Below, one piece after another: positions 11,433-21,030 of a DNA stretch of 64,000 bases. Positions within the stretch are counted from its first letter, which is position 1. Each line of letters opens with the position of its first letter. The translations under genes and the position numbers were made by a program. Where the stretch lies: NCBI GenBank assembly GCA_949752735.1, contig OX457040.1, positions 7,959,097 to 8,023,096 of the forward strand, in the 5' to 3' direction. This stretch comes from Lumbricus terrestris. Taxonomy: Eukaryota; Annelida; Clitellata; Crassiclitellata; Lumbricidae. The notes beneath the pieces are model-generated. The model had not been told where the DNA came from. It worked only from the letters and a program-made list of their open reading frames with translations, and searched no databases.

Positions 11433-11771
11433 TTATTGCTGGAAGACCTGCGAATAGGCGGCACAAGGTAATGATTTGATGTCCTCCAAATTTTGTGTGG
11501 CCATGGTGCATGCCTTTATCTCGCAATAATTGACTATTGTCACCCTCAAGTACTTGCACTTCCCTCGATTCGCCTCTAATCGGTGCAATCTGTTTAAAAA
11601 ACTCCTCCCATACTTATCGCACGATTTCCCCGATACTCCCAGAATTCCACATACATGATTCACGACCTTCATTGGCGCCCGATCTTGGCGCGCATCAGAC
11701 AAGGACCCTGTTTTAGTTGCGAAGTCCCTGTACAGCCAAGCGTCTAAACATCTCTGCGACTTGATGTGCAA
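11433..11771 (-). other. Unrecognised 112-codon open frame
   Basis: This is the longest frame of ordinary amino-acid composition in this part of the window. The translated product has scattered Cys and basic residues and a run SFLNRLHRLEANRGKCKYLR, but no motif, signal peptide or membrane segment that I recognise. The start codon (CAT read in reverse at 11769-11771) is ATG. There are no flanking exon signals that I would trust. It could be a remnant of a mobile-element gene or chance. Confidence 0.2.
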
Positions 11772-12440
11772 ACCGCTTTCTGCAAGGCCCTCACGACCTC
11801 TTCGTTCTGCAGACGACTTGACTTATTTGCACCTCGCTAATGAACATTATTGACCAGTGTCAATTTAATCTAATCCTTTGCTTTGGTGGGGTGGGAATTC
11901 AGTTTGGTGGAAAACTGCCATTTTGGGCGAGCGGCAACCGCTATTCCAGACGCCGACGAAACACTTTGTGCGCAAAGTTTTCTGTCCACCTTTTGAAAGT
12001 CCCTTCTCGCACAAAAAATTTCATCTGAGCAACATTTAGTGCGTTGTGTAAAATGTGTACTTTCAAAAAGATCGGATGACCTTTAGTACTTCGATGCAGC
12101 GCAGTCAAATTCTTGGTCGGGGGATGATACGTATTTAGTATTTACATGTGAATAACACCTGTAGATTTTTCTGGGGGTGGGTAATTTTCAATCCTGGAGG
12201 GGATTTCCCCCTCCTGAAACGCCTAGATTAAACCCTGTTCATTTACCCAGCATCGGGCTGTGCTATTTTTGGTCCATGAACTTGGACTGACCTTTTCCTA
12301 TCGAGATTTATTGCTGGTGTTATCGCCACCAGAATTATAGTCATTGGCAATGCCAAAGATCGTTAACATGGCTGTGATACGTTACTGACAGATGCTGGTC
12401 TATGACATATATTAATAGGTAACGTTGAAGGCTTTATAAA
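11772..12440. other. Unassigned DNA
   Basis: No gene or repeat assignment is supported. A 62-codon frame at 11840-12028 lacks recognisable features. Confidence 0.4.
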
Positions 12441-12444
12441 GGTG

Positions 12445-12545
12445 TATAATGAGCGGTTGTATAACACACCGGCGTGGAGAGCGATTGGTACCGAGATCGA
12501 GTCCCGTAGGGCGGACGTCTTGGTAGGATATGCTATTGAAAGAGA
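12445..12545 (+). mobile_element. Degraded tRNA-like SINE head (S2-related)
   Basis: GTATAACACACCGGCGTGGA resembles the S2 box A region, and GAGATCGAGTCCCGTAGGGC resembles box B plus the body. It ends with GCTATT, as the S2 bodies do. It is divergent and has no 3' tail. Confidence 0.5.
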
Positions 12546-12939
12546 GGCTAACGATACCGGCTTAAAGAAAATGGCGCACGGTGGGCAGGGCTAGCCTCAC
12601 TTTCAAAATCAGTCACACGTTTAGCCGATAGTGTCCACAGACATCTTTACATTTACTTATTTAAAATGGAGGCGTTTCGCCGTGTCACGATCACGATCAC
12701 GTGACCAGCAAAACTAGTCAACAGCAGCGATTCTAGTCGACATACTGTTTGTTATTTATACTGTGGTTGAAGCGCTGAATAATTGTGAATGAGAGTAGCT
12801 GGTCTCTCTCGGTTCATCCGTAGCTATAGTGTATTAAGGTGGCGACCCATGTCCGAAATCGAACTGAGGCCTGCGCTGATGATGGGACCCAGTGTTTCCA
12901 GGGCCAGGGGATAAAACGTGTGTGTCTAGAAAGGCGTGG

Positions 12940-12987
12940 TATCATCATAATCATAATCATAATCATAATCGTCATCGTCATCGTCAT

Positions 12988-13032
<45 letters not shown>

Positions 13033-13195
13033 AGTCGCCGTCGTCGTCGACGTCGTCGTCGTCGTCGACGTCGTCGTCATGGTCATCGTCATCGCCACCG
13101 TCATCGTCACCGTCACCGTCACCGTCGTCGTCGTCATCGTCGTCGTCGTCATCGTCGTCGTCGTCGTCGTCGTCGCCGACGTCGTCGTCACTTTC
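12940..13195. repeat. (GTC)n/(ATC)n trinucleotide array
   Basis: Interrupted GTC/CGTC triplets with ATC and ACC variants. All three frames on the plus strand and one on the minus strand stay open (poly-R/H, poly-V, poly-T), which is an effect of the repeat. Confidence 0.95.
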
Positions 13196-13234
13196 AATTG
13201 CAGCCTACCAAGACGTCCGCCCTACGGAGCTCGA

Positions 13235-13325
13235 TTTCGGTCATCGTCATCGTCACCGTCACCGTCACCGTCGTCATCGTCGTCGTGATTGTCGTGGTCG
13301 TCGTCGTCATCATCATCATCATCTG
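13235..13325. repeat. Second (GTC/ATC)n array
   Basis: The same triplet types as 12940-13195, after a 40-bp unique spacer that includes AGACGTCCGCCCTACGGAGC. Confidence 0.93.
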
Positions 13326-13597
13326 TTCTCTCAATGCACCAGTTTCTCGTGTTATAGCATTTTTATCTAAAGACTTGCTTTTCCAAATTCAAATCGACCG
13401 TTTCGGTCGTCTCTCTGAAACAGTGAAGGTTATATCGAATATCTACCTAATTATGGTTGGTTTTGGTGCGCCATTGCTTGATACCTTGTACAATGGAAGT
13501 TGGTACTAATATTTATTACAATACAAAATGTCATGCTGAGCTAAAATCGAATTTAAAGTAATCATGACCTCACAAAAATATTCTTTTTATATAGGTT

Positions 13598-13734
13598 CAA
13601 TTGAAAGCGTTCTATAGGTGTCTAAGAAGAGCCGCACATGGTTGGTTATTTATAGCGACATCTTTTGGTTATCGGGTTGCTGACGTTGATTTTATATGAC
13701 CTCATTTGATCGAGGAAAAGGTCATTTGTGGCTT
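13598..13734 (+). repeat. Dispersed repeat R4 (with single 48-bp unit)
   Basis: GAAAGCGTTCTATAGGTGTC, then ATCTTTTGGTTATCGGG, then TTGATTTTATATGACCTCAT are shared with 32590-32710, 49860-49960 and 56470-56612. It carries one copy of the unit that is tandemly amplified at 32.66-33.43 kb. Confidence 0.7.
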
Positions 13735-13956
13735 TCTGATTTTGATGTATGTGCACTTGTTAGTGACCCTACACTTTTGTCCACTCAGGAGCGCTTCCGT
13801 CTGCATCGGAGTTTCACGCCGAAAAGCTGAGCAATTGCGAGTGAAGGACTTGCCCAAGTTCCCTACGCGACGGTTTGCAGTGGATTCGAACCTGAAATTA
13901 TTCTCCGGCTGCAAGGCAACGAACATATACACTACAACACCGCGCCCCACAAGCTA
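13735..13956 (-). mobile_element. tRNA-derived SINE S1
   Basis: Read on the minus strand, it starts at GGGGCGCGGTGTTGTAGTG and continues through a box-B-like GGTTCGAATCC, the body GGGCAAGTCCTTCACTCGC with AATTGCTCAG, and GGCGTGAAACTCCGATGCAG. It ends in the shortened 3' tail near GTGCACATACATCAAAATC. It interrupts a repeat that is uninterrupted near 33430-33480 and 56600-56690, so the insertion is younger than that repeat. Confidence 0.8.
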
Positions 13957-13974
13957 GAATCAGGTAAGCAACAA

Positions 13975-14215
13975 TAACGCACTGTCTTTAAACAGCAGCC
14001 ATCGCGAAAATGTTTTTCATATCATAGTTGATGGTCGCTGTTTAAACACGCTGCTTCATGACAAAGACAATTACGTGTCCCTTTTCTTTTAACACATGTA
14101 TAACATTTTAGTACTGTCCACAGTGTCCAGGATGGGACTGGCACTGGCACTGGGACAGTGGCTAAATATCATATAAAATAGACTCTTTACACACCTTTAG
14201 AACTTTTTCAATCAT
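13975..14215 (+). repeat. Dispersed repeat A, copy 1
   Basis: It is shared with 33475-33690, 36782-36960 and 49430-49650. Landmarks are TTTAAACAGC, GATGGTCGCTGTTTAAA, TCATGACAAAGAC, CAGTGGCTAAATATCATAT, and CACACCTTTAGAAC at the end. Confidence 0.75.
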
Positions 14216-14240
14216 TGCTATTAATTACGATGTTTGGTAT

Positions 14241-14332
14241 GGCGTTGTGGATGGTAGTAACAAGATTTGATGAGGCTTATGACAACAGAGTCAGTTGCCC
14301 TCGAAAAAATTTGTTTGGCATAATACAGGTCT
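14241..14332 (-). mobile_element. SINE-B copy
   Basis: Older variant: GATTTGATGAGGCTTATGAC, then AACAGAGTCAGTTGCCCTCG, then AATTTGTTTGGCATAATACA. CGTTGTGG occurs at both edges (about 14242-14249 and 14343-14350), a possible short target duplication. Confidence 0.7.
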
Positions 14333-14351
14333 GTGTTTATGCCGTTGTGGT

Positions 14352-14763
14352 GGTGGTATATGCTACTGCTGCTGCTGCCACTGCCACTGCCACTGCTACT
14401 ACAGCTGCTGCTACTACTACTACTACTACAGCTACTGCTACTCCCACTGCTACTGCTACTGCTACTGCTACTGCTGCTGCTACTGCTACTACTACTACTG
14501 CTACTGCTACTGCTACTGCTACTGCTGCTGCTGCCACTGCCACTGCCACTGCCACTGCTACTACAGCTGCTGCTACTACTACTACAGCTACTGCTACTCC
14601 CACTGCTACTGCTACTGCTACTGCTGCTGCTGCTGCTACTGCTACTACTACTACTGCTACTGCTACTGCTACTGATACTGCTGCTGCTGCCACTGCCACT
14701 GCCACTGCCACTGCTACTACAGCTGCTGCTGCTACTACTACTACTACTGCTACTGCTACTGCT

Positions 14764-14794
<31 letters not shown>

Positions 14795-14855
14795 CTACAC
14801 TACTGCTACTGCTACTGCTACTGCTACTGCTACTGCTACTGCTACTGCTACTGCT

Positions 14856-14886
<31 letters not shown>

Positions 14887-14904
14887 CTACTGCTACTGCT
14901 ACTG

Positions 14905-14974
<70 letters not shown>

Positions 14975-14988
14975 TACTACTACAGCAA
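14352..14988. repeat. Long (CTG)n/(CTA)n compound trinucleotide array
   Basis: About 640 bp of CTG, CTA and CCA triplets with a higher-order pattern: a block of about 165 bp containing GCCACTGCCACTGCCACTGC then TACTACAGCTGCTGC recurs near 14376, 14533 and 14690. The open frames (poly-L, poly-A/T, poly-Y/C) are consequences of the repeat. A CACTACTG phase break lies near 14797. Confidence 0.95.
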
Positions 14989-15160
14989 CTATACTAATAC
15001 TAATACAGCTTGAAGTTCACTAAGTAGCAAAGGTGATAGCTCTTATCTGCTGTTATTCGGTGGCGCCAGTCCAAATGATGAGCAAAGGAGGGACGATGCA
15101 GCTACTCTTTATCATCAGAGAATATGGATTGACATCAGTTACGCAAAATTCCTAACGAAA

Positions 15161-15230
15161 TCGTTACTTTCCACACAAAATTATATACGCAATCATGGTT
15201 GCGTATATAATTTTGTGTGGAAAGTAACGA
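15161..15230. repeat. Perfect hairpin with 32-bp arms
   Basis: The left arm 15161-15192 (starts TCGTTACTTTCCACAC) and the right arm 15199-15230 are exact reverse complements. The loop is the six bases TCATGG. No target duplication or gene context explains it. Confidence 0.93.
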
Positions 15231-15342
15231 CTGTTTAATTCATGCGTTCGTTAAAAACCTCTATTACATTTTCATCGATTCTATAAATAGTGATGTAGAT
15301 CAACTCTGCTGATTTCAAAGCCTGCAGCATGCCTTCGTTGAA

Positions 15343-15560
15343 GTATTTATATAGCACCTCTCAAAGGAAACTACTCAGAGGTTGCCCGATTCCCACGACC
15401 AAGAGAACAGTTTTCTAGTGATTATGCAACAGAGTGTGACCTAGGGAACAGGCGCAGCTCAAAAGGTAGGCTATCCCATGCATACTGCCGGGCCAACTTT
15501 TGTCCATGCACAGAAAAAGCACGACTTTCCATGATAAAGGTACATGTACGAGCAAGCGGG
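15343..15560 (-). pseudogene. CR1/L2-like LINE 3' fragment
   Basis: Read on the minus strand, one frame gives the residues SRAFSVHGPKLARQ, then DSLPFELRLFPRS. These match the conserved C-terminal region after the reverse transcriptase (compare SRSFVSIGPSLWNSL in the 41.1-42.5 kb LINE). It is followed by a stop and the 3' tail CCTCTGAGTAGTTTCC with GGTGCTATATAAATACTT. It is 5'-truncated and carries in-frame stops, so it is not functional. Confidence 0.75.
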
Positions 15561-15800
15561 ACTGTCAGCACTTCCCTTCCAATTGAGCATATACTATAGG
15601 GAATAATAATAATGGGATTGATAGTCTGAGCACCCTATGCCAGCTGACCGAGATCAAGTCGGTAGTTTGGAGAAAGACCAAGTTGGCATCGCCATACCAG
15701 ATAAGCGACCGTCTCCGTGGTAAAGCCAGTCCCAAGTCTGAATGAAAGAGGAGGGCAACGTTAATCTCATCCTTGTTACGACTCTGTGTCGTTAGCAAGT
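15561..15800 (-). repeat. Dispersed repeat, family H related
   Basis: It contains AAGCCAGTCCCAAGTCTGAA then TGAAAGAGGAGGGCAACG, the reverse of the family H core. An 89-codon minus frame here has no recognisable motif. Confidence 0.45.
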
Positions 15801-16069
15801 AACTAATTGTCCAACCAACTGCTTTTGATGTCACAATATTTATCTAAATGCTGAATATTACTCAAATTAATAAGCCAAAGTTGTATTTCTGAAATAGTAG
15901 CGCTCGATTCGTTAAGCGCTCGATATAATTAATTACACTCAAATAACACACCTTTTATGGTGAGCTTCATTTTGCTATAAATAATCGTAAATTGCGCTTT
16001 TTTATTAGAAATAGTTCATGTTATATCGTATTCCTAATATTCCTACTTTTGTAACTGCAATCGCGTCGT

Positions 16070-16310
16070 TATAATTTTTTTGTTTCTACCGTGGTTTCTA
16101 CAGAAACTCCGACATTGTTCACGCTTTGATGGTGCCAACCGTCAATAAAATTTCTCACTAAAATTTCTCTATTGACAACTTTTCGCGAAACCCTTGTGCT
16201 CACTTTTGGAAACGCCGGATTAGAAGCACGGTTGGTGACTCGTACATAGGACACCAACACAGTTAAAGTTAGTATTATCTACAAGACCCTTGCGTTGGTC
16301 ATCATGGCCT
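16070..16310 (+). repeat. Dispersed repeat R1-related fragment
   Basis: CACAGTTAAAGTTAGTATTA and CTACAAGACCCTTGCGTTG correspond to the R1 3' part (compare 61050-61100 and 37465-37500). The segment 16070-16240 could not be assigned. Confidence 0.45.
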
Positions 16311-16319
16311 CCTTATTTG

Positions 16320-16321
<2 letters not shown>

Positions 16322-16376
<55 letters not shown>
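16322..16376. repeat. (TA)n microsatellite
   Basis: About 25 TA units directly adjoining the 3' side of a minus-strand LINE fragment. It may represent the LINE tail. Confidence 0.93.
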
Positions 16377-16377
<1 letters not shown>

Positions 16378-16378
<1 letters not shown>

Positions 16379-16612
16379 GCCCAAGCAGCCCAGACGCCTC
16401 CGTCTATCAGGATCGCAAACCGTTGGTTGTCCAGTTCTGGTGTAGACGTCCGCGTTGGTGATGAAGACGGACCACTTGATGCCGCATAAGGCCCTCAAGC
16501 ACTTGGTGTTAAAGGCGTCTAGGCGAAGCTGATCCCGCCTGCCGAAGGACCATGTTTCGGGACCGTAGAGAACTGGCATGTTATTATTATACCAGTTGAA
16601 TGTCAACTTCTT
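16378..16612 (-). pseudogene. LINE reverse-transcriptase C-terminal fragment
   Basis: The minus frame reads MPVLYGPETWSFGRRDQLRL, then DAFNTKCLRALCGIKW, then FITNADVYTRTGQP, then DRRRRLGCLGIL. This order (LYG-ETW, K-CLR-L-GI-W, TNADV, RTGQP, RRRL--LG) is the region downstream of the polymerase domain in widespread animal endonuclease/reverse-transcriptase LINEs. It is truncated at both ends and runs into (TA)n. It is a dead copy. Confidence 0.8.
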
Positions 16613-16745
16613 ATACACCTTTCGAACGTTTCCTCTTCATGGTACAATTAAATTTAAAAACATTTTTTGGTGAATTCTTGGCTGCCGATCAATGCTCTGT
16701 AACAATCAAAATAGCATCAACTGTAGATGTTTTAAAGGTGTCTAA
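16611..16745. repeat. Short element bounded by inverted GGTGTCTAA motifs
   Basis: It begins TTATACACCTTTCGAACGTT and ends GTTTTAAAGGTGTCTAA, giving imperfect inverted termini 135 bp apart. The arrangement is the same as 39507-39632 and, with a SINE-B insert, 49626-49880. Confidence 0.6.
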
Positions 16746-16889
16746 AGACGACAGTATACAATTTTTGACATCTTCTTCCGTTATTATGTCGGTGACTCTG
16801 ACCTGACGTGAACGCATTTTTACGCAGGAATCCGACGCCGGTGACTTTCCGGCATTATTAACATTGCTTCTTTGAGGTCTAATCTTCTT

Positions 16890-17000
16890 CTGACCTGATT
16901 GCACCTTGCATTAATTGAGCTATCTGTTGATGCCTCGTAAATTGGACGCCAGTAGATCTAAAAATTGTATCACCTACAAAACTCTTGCGTCGTTCATTAA
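16890..17000 (+). repeat. R1 3'-part fragment
   Basis: GAGCTATCTGTTGATGCCTC, then TATCACCTACAAAACTCTTG, then CGTCGTTCATTAAG are shared with 61015-61100 and 37430-37505. Confidence 0.6.
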
Positions 17001-17128
17001 GTACTGAGGGTTTTAAGAATAACTTTCTGTCGATGCAACGATGTCATAGGCTGTCGCTAAGATATTGTTCCCTTACTGCTCCGGTCTTCAATATATATAC
17101 ATATGCATGTGTGTGTATATATGCTTAT

Positions 17129-17464
17129 ATAAAAGTCATGCGCGGAGTTTATCAGGTGCTAAGGGGATAAGCCCCCCCCAGAAAGCCCGGATTCAGCTTT
17201 TTACAGTGTAAATGGTATCGTTTCCCGGGCTTATCCCACCCCCCCCCAACCCCAAGAAGGGCCAGACTCATAAATTTTTTCCGGGGAAAGTGGGTCTTTT
17301 CAAGAACGAAACTTCAATTCGAATGACTACAAAAGTAATCAACTTTTTTCAGGGAAAATAATGTCGGCGCCGCTCGTTCTGGACCAAGTCGCCGTCCCAA
17401 TAAAAGCCCAAGTTCTTTTTTAACCCCTCAAGAAAGGATACCAAACTCCGCCCATAATAAAAGT
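17129..17464 (+). mobile_element. hAT-like MITE, GGGCGGAGTTT family, copy 1
   Basis: The element spans 17137-17456 (320 bp). It starts CATGCGCGGAGTTTATCAGG and ends CCAAACTCCGCCCATA, and is flanked by a perfect 8-bp duplication ATAAAAGT (17129-17136 and 17457-17464). C- and G-runs occur near both ends, with no coding sequence. Related copies lie at 24013-24316 and 40238-43376. Confidence 0.92.
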
Positions 17465-17756
17465 ACAGTGCTACCATTATTATACATTATATACTATATA
17501 TATATATATAGATACAGTGCTACCATATTATTATATATTTTATATATCTCTATGTTGCTAGAACATAGAGATCGAATACACTTCCGGTCAAACCGGATTT
17601 TTTAAATTTCACTCCCAGATAGGCTGAGGGAAGTAGACTCTTCGGGTGTTGCCCCATTTAGGACATTTTCTTCGTGTCATGGAAGCAAGGAAATTCACTT
17701 GGGGTATGATTAGAGAGCAAGACCGTGTAGTTGTCGTTGCTGATAGCAACAGGTAC

Positions 17757-17822
17757 GGCTGAGTGAGTGAATGAGTAAGTGAGTAAGTGAGGGAGTGAGC
17801 GAGTGAATGAGTGAGTGTGTGG
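17757..17822. repeat. GAGTGAGTGA/GTAAGTGA imperfect tetranucleotide repeat
   Basis: GTGA/GTAA/ATGA units in an irregular array, immediately upstream of the CTAGCTGAATCACCCGGC repeat end. Confidence 0.85.
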
Positions 17823-17839
17823 ATAGCAATATAATAATA

Positions 17840-18080
17840 ACTAGCTGAATCACCCGGCGTTGCCCGGGAAATTTCGGTTTTTAGTTCCCAGCCACGCCTG
17901 ACCCCGCTCCCACGCTCCCGCCACGCCTGACCCCGCTCCCACGCCGCCCTTCTCACTTCGCCTTCCATCGGTCCCAACCCGTTCCGACCCTGGGGTGCCC
18001 GGCGTTGCCCGTGAAATTTAGTTTTTCAGTCCAACCCAGTTACAACCCGTCCGCATTTGTGCGAAACCGCGTGCGAAAAG
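17840..18080 (+). mobile_element. Dispersed repeat with CCCGGCGTTGCCCGGG end
   Basis: It begins ACTAGCTGAATCACCCGGCG, then TTGCCCGGGAAATTTCGG, and the motif recurs at 17995-18020 (TGCCCGGCGTTGCCCGTG). A direct duplication of CCACGCCTGACCCCGCTCCC lies at about 17892-17942. The class is uncertain. Confidence 0.55.
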
Positions 18081-18771
18081 ATCTGACCTCGGCGAAAAAT
18101 GAGGTTAGGAATCTATTGGTTCGTTGAAAATCGATGGGCGAAAATTATTGCGTCTTAAATACTGACACATACGACAAGGTTAAGATTAATTAAGATTAAC
18201 CCTTTAAAGGGCGGTGGCCTCGTAATTGCCACCAACATGTGGGTATAGAAATGGGCATAGAAATCATGATTGCCACATATTATATTATTTTTCTTTCACC
18301 AGGTGTCCGCAGAGTAGTGTATCTTTCAAATTTTAGGTCTAAAAATAACATGTGGTGCCTAAATTACAAGTAAGTAAGTATATTTTTTAAAATATAACCA
18401 GTTACAAAACAGCACTCTGGTGAACAAGTATAACATATAAAAATTCACATATGACATCAAAAACTCTCAACAAAATAAAGTAATTAGTATGTATAAAGCA
18501 TTCTAGTTACAGATATGTAGTTTATGTTTGAAAAGTGAACTGTTTACGGCATGGTGAAAGTTATGATTTATAGAAATTTTGCCCGATTTTGACAAGGAAC
18601 TATGGTTTTGTTTTATATTTTACATCTACTGTGGATATGCTAAACATTTATTTCATTATGGTTTAGAGTTTGCCCATCGCAAGTAATAACTCAGACAATG
18701 TATACCCAAGGCACCATGATAGGCCTACATGTAGACTATAGTCTTACTGTCACAGGTGTATCAGAGCTAGC

Positions 18772-19017
18772 TTGAAGGGAGCCGTATACCGTACAAGCTG
18801 TGGGAAACGCAAGGCACTTTCAATGAAACCAACTGGTGTTCCCATTGAAGTTAGACTCATGTCTGTTGGTGTTGTTCATATGACAGAACTCATGCCAGTC
18901 TGTTGGCGTTGTCGACATTGCAGCAATAGAAAGAACAATAAGCGCTCCAGAATAAAGTGTAGCTTCTGTGGAGTTTCACTCTGTGTCACACCTTGCTTTT
19001 CCAATTTTCACAAGTAG
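18772..19017 (+). pseudogene. piggyBac transposase C-terminal zinc-binding domain remnant
   Basis: The 81-codon open frame starts at a TTG, not ATG, because the upstream coding region is deleted. Residues 38-80 contain VCWRCRHC, then IKCSFCGVSLC, then VTPCFSNFHK. Cys44/47/50/63/66/71/75 and His80 follow the C-x2-C...C-x2-C-x4-C...C-F-x3-H spacing of the Cys-rich domain at the end of piggyBac transposases, which binds subterminal DNA. Length and position inside TTAA-flanked inverted repeats support this. No catalytic residues are encoded, so the protein cannot transpose DNA. A DNA-binding-only product is conceivable but unproven. Confidence 0.88.
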
Positions 19018-19167
19018 GGCACACTTTAGACTCTGAGAACAGCAATCATGGAAACATTACTGTTGTGTTGATGCAGAGGATTACAGTAAAAGTACAATCT
19101 CTTCAGCATAACAGTAGAATTGCACATAAAATTAGGGAGTTATAGCCTCTCACATTGGACTCCTAAT

Positions 19168-19285
19168 GGGCAGTGGCCATAATGTTGCCACGGATTGTCT
19201 GCAACGAACGGGCAGTGGTCGTATTTTTGCCACGTGTTGTCTGCAACGAACGGGCAGTGGCAATCAGACTGCCACTGTTTACAAA
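19168..19285 (+). repeat. Three 42-bp subterminal repeats of the piggyBac-like element
   Basis: GGGCAGTGG begins at 19168, 19210 and 19252, each followed by a TTGCCAC or CTGCCAC half to give small palindromes, with TGTCTGCAACGAAC between them. These are likely binding sites for the transposase Cys-rich domain (inference). Confidence 0.8.
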
Positions 19286-19778
19286 ATTAAAGATATTTTT
19301 ATTACAACAATGTTTTCTTCTTGTGGTCATTTTTCTTCAATTTATTGTGTATTTACATTTGTTATAAGTGTGCGGGGCGCTTCTGCCCTTTAAAGGGTTA
19401 ATATTAATTAACGTCATAACGCTCTATAAGAATAAGTCCGGCCATGACGTCATTAATGTATTGGTTTGAATCATCTATATATCATCGGTGGTTTCAATGT
19501 TGAAAATATCGATGTGTTGTAATATAAGCAAATGGCGTGTTAATAAAGACAGGCGATCAACGCGCATAGCTTTCGAATCGCGTGTAAAGTTAAAATGTTG
19601 ACAGCACGGGCTATAAAATTAATTGGCAGCCGAAAATAGTGGCGTTTAACTCCAAATGTGGGTAAGAATCGATTGCAAATTTTTTTTAAGCGAATCGCTG
19701 TAATTTCCGAGTAGGCCTCCGGACAAAATTCGGACATCCCACACACAGAAGGACAAACTTTGAGTTTTATATTTAAAG

Positions 19779-19866
<88 letters not shown>
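19779..19866. repeat. (AAT)n microsatellite, SINE tail
   Basis: About 29 uninterrupted AAT triplets abut the 3' end of the minus-strand S2 SINE, whose 3' end reads AATAAAGAGAATATTATTA. It is best explained as an expanded retroposon tail. Confidence 0.95.
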
Positions 19867-19868
<2 letters not shown>

Positions 19869-20105
19869 TTCTCTTTATTTAACAATCCGGTTGACAGAAC
19901 GCAAGTTACGCAACCGGTTACAGTACAATAATTATTATGCAGTTTAAACAATTCACGAGAACGGAGATCACAGAATACACACAGTATGCCTGCAATACAT
20001 GGCGCTAATAGCAGCCTACAAAGCAAATGCGCCCAACGTGGGCTCGAACTCACTACCTCTCGCACTCTGCGCCAGCGTGTTATCCACTACTCTACCGGCC
20101 CCCTG
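19867..20105 (-). mobile_element. Full-length tRNA-derived SINE S2
   Basis: On the minus strand it starts GGGGCCGGTAGAGTAGTGGA, with box A TAGAGTAGTGG and box B GAGTTCGAGCC, then the body with TAGGCTGCTATTAGCGCC. The 3' part is conserved with the 58.4-kb copy: ATTGTACTGTAACCGGTTGC, and the end CCGGATTGTTAAATAAAG followed by (TTA)n. At about 240 bp it is the most complete copy in the window. Confidence 0.88.
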
Positions 20106-20364
20106 GAATGAGTGAGCGAGTGGATGTGCGAAGCAAAGACGAGCTGCTGTTCCAGAACGACACCAAAGTCGCGGCCCACGGTGGAATTGGCAAAGTGAAG
20201 AAAGGCAGTATAGCGGTGATTGCCATGTCTAGCTTTGCCAGCCGAAGATGATTTTCACATTAGATGAAAGCTGTGTTTATGAAGTTAAGTTTCCATGACC
20301 CAAACCAATGGTGCTAATGGCACGGTATTGCAGATATAATAGTCATTCATGTTGTCTAGACATA

Positions 20365-20562
20365 CTGCTCAGCAGTGCTTAAAGTGGGGAAAAATAAGTG
20401 CCTGGACGCCCTTACCTTCCCAAAGGAAGTACCTGGACGCCCCGTATACCGTTCCAGGCTGTGCTGACCAATAAGTGGCAGGACGGCATTCAGATTTTAA
20501 AATAAGTGCATGGACGGCGTCCATGACGGCCAGCCACACTTTAAACTTGTCCTGCTGCTCAT
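20365..20562 (-). mobile_element. hAT-like MITE, AAGTGTG family, copy 3
   Basis: The element spans 20373-20554 (182 bp), inverted relative to copies 1 and 2. The flanks CTGCTCAG (20365-20372) and CTGCTCAT (20555-20562) are an 8-bp target duplication with one mismatch. The ends CAGTGCTTAAAGTG and CACACTTTAAACTTGTCCTG correspond to the family termini. The interior has AAATAAGTGCATGGACGGCG. Confidence 0.9.
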
Positions 20563-20574
20563 GCAGCGTACGGC

Positions 20575-21030
20575 TGGAGGCGAAGAATAGGCGAGATCAG
20601 AGGTATAGAAGGTGAAGAGAGGAAAGCCAAGATGGAACCTTGATAAACGATCTTTACCTTTAATCGATCTTGCAATTGTCATCGAGCTTTCCTTCAATCT
20701 AACGAGACAAAAGCAATTAAAGGAATTAAAAGGGTTTCGATAAGTTGTTGCTAAACAGCGCAGCCTCATAGCAAAAATAATCACCGACACCCTCCTCTTT
20801 CATTCAGACTTTGGACTGGCACTACCAGAGTTATAGCGAGAGAACATGATTATTTTTTGTATTCAAAGGTTTAATTCGTCGATTGACATCAACGCCCGCT
20901 GTTGATTTTGACAGCAGCTGGTACTGCTTTATTACTAAGCACGGCACTGTTGACGATTTTCTATTTATAATATCGTTGTGAAGCAAATTTGAGGTGTCGA
21001 AAAGTCGTTGCATTCACTACTGTTTTTCAT
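20575..21030 (+). repeat. Dispersed repeat R7, copy 1
   Basis: It is shared with 21480-22080, 27690-28030 and 39930-40229 plus 43384-43500. Landmarks are a family H core near 20790, then ATAGCGAGAGAACATG, then TTTAATTCGTCGATTGACAT, then AGGTGTCGAAAAGTCGTTGC near the end. Non-coding. Confidence 0.65.

Larger units (their letters stand above)
18196..19401 (+). mobile_element. piggyBac-like element, internally deleted
   Basis: The element spans 18200-19397 (1198 bp) and is flanked by TTAA on both sides (18196-18199 and 19398-19401), the canonical piggyBac target. The terminal inverted repeat CCCTTTAAAGGGC is perfect over 13 bp. Subterminal GGGC(A/G)GTGG...TTGCCAC repeats occur once at the left end and three times, 42 bp apart, at the right end. 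The interior codes only for the transposase C-terminal Cys-rich domain (18772-19017). At 1.2 kb it is about half the size of an autonomous element, and the DDD catalytic core is absent. Confidence 0.93.

Noticed and set aside
14215..15013. Poly-Leu, poly-Ala/Thr and poly-Tyr/Cys frames of up to 260 codons
   Set aside because: Trinucleotide array artefacts; the same holds for 12.8-13.5, 27.3, 31.8-32.3 and 51.3 kb.
20000..20105. Possible tRNA gene
   Set aside because: Boxes A and B are present, but there is no closed acceptor stem and a SINE body follows, with several copies in the window.
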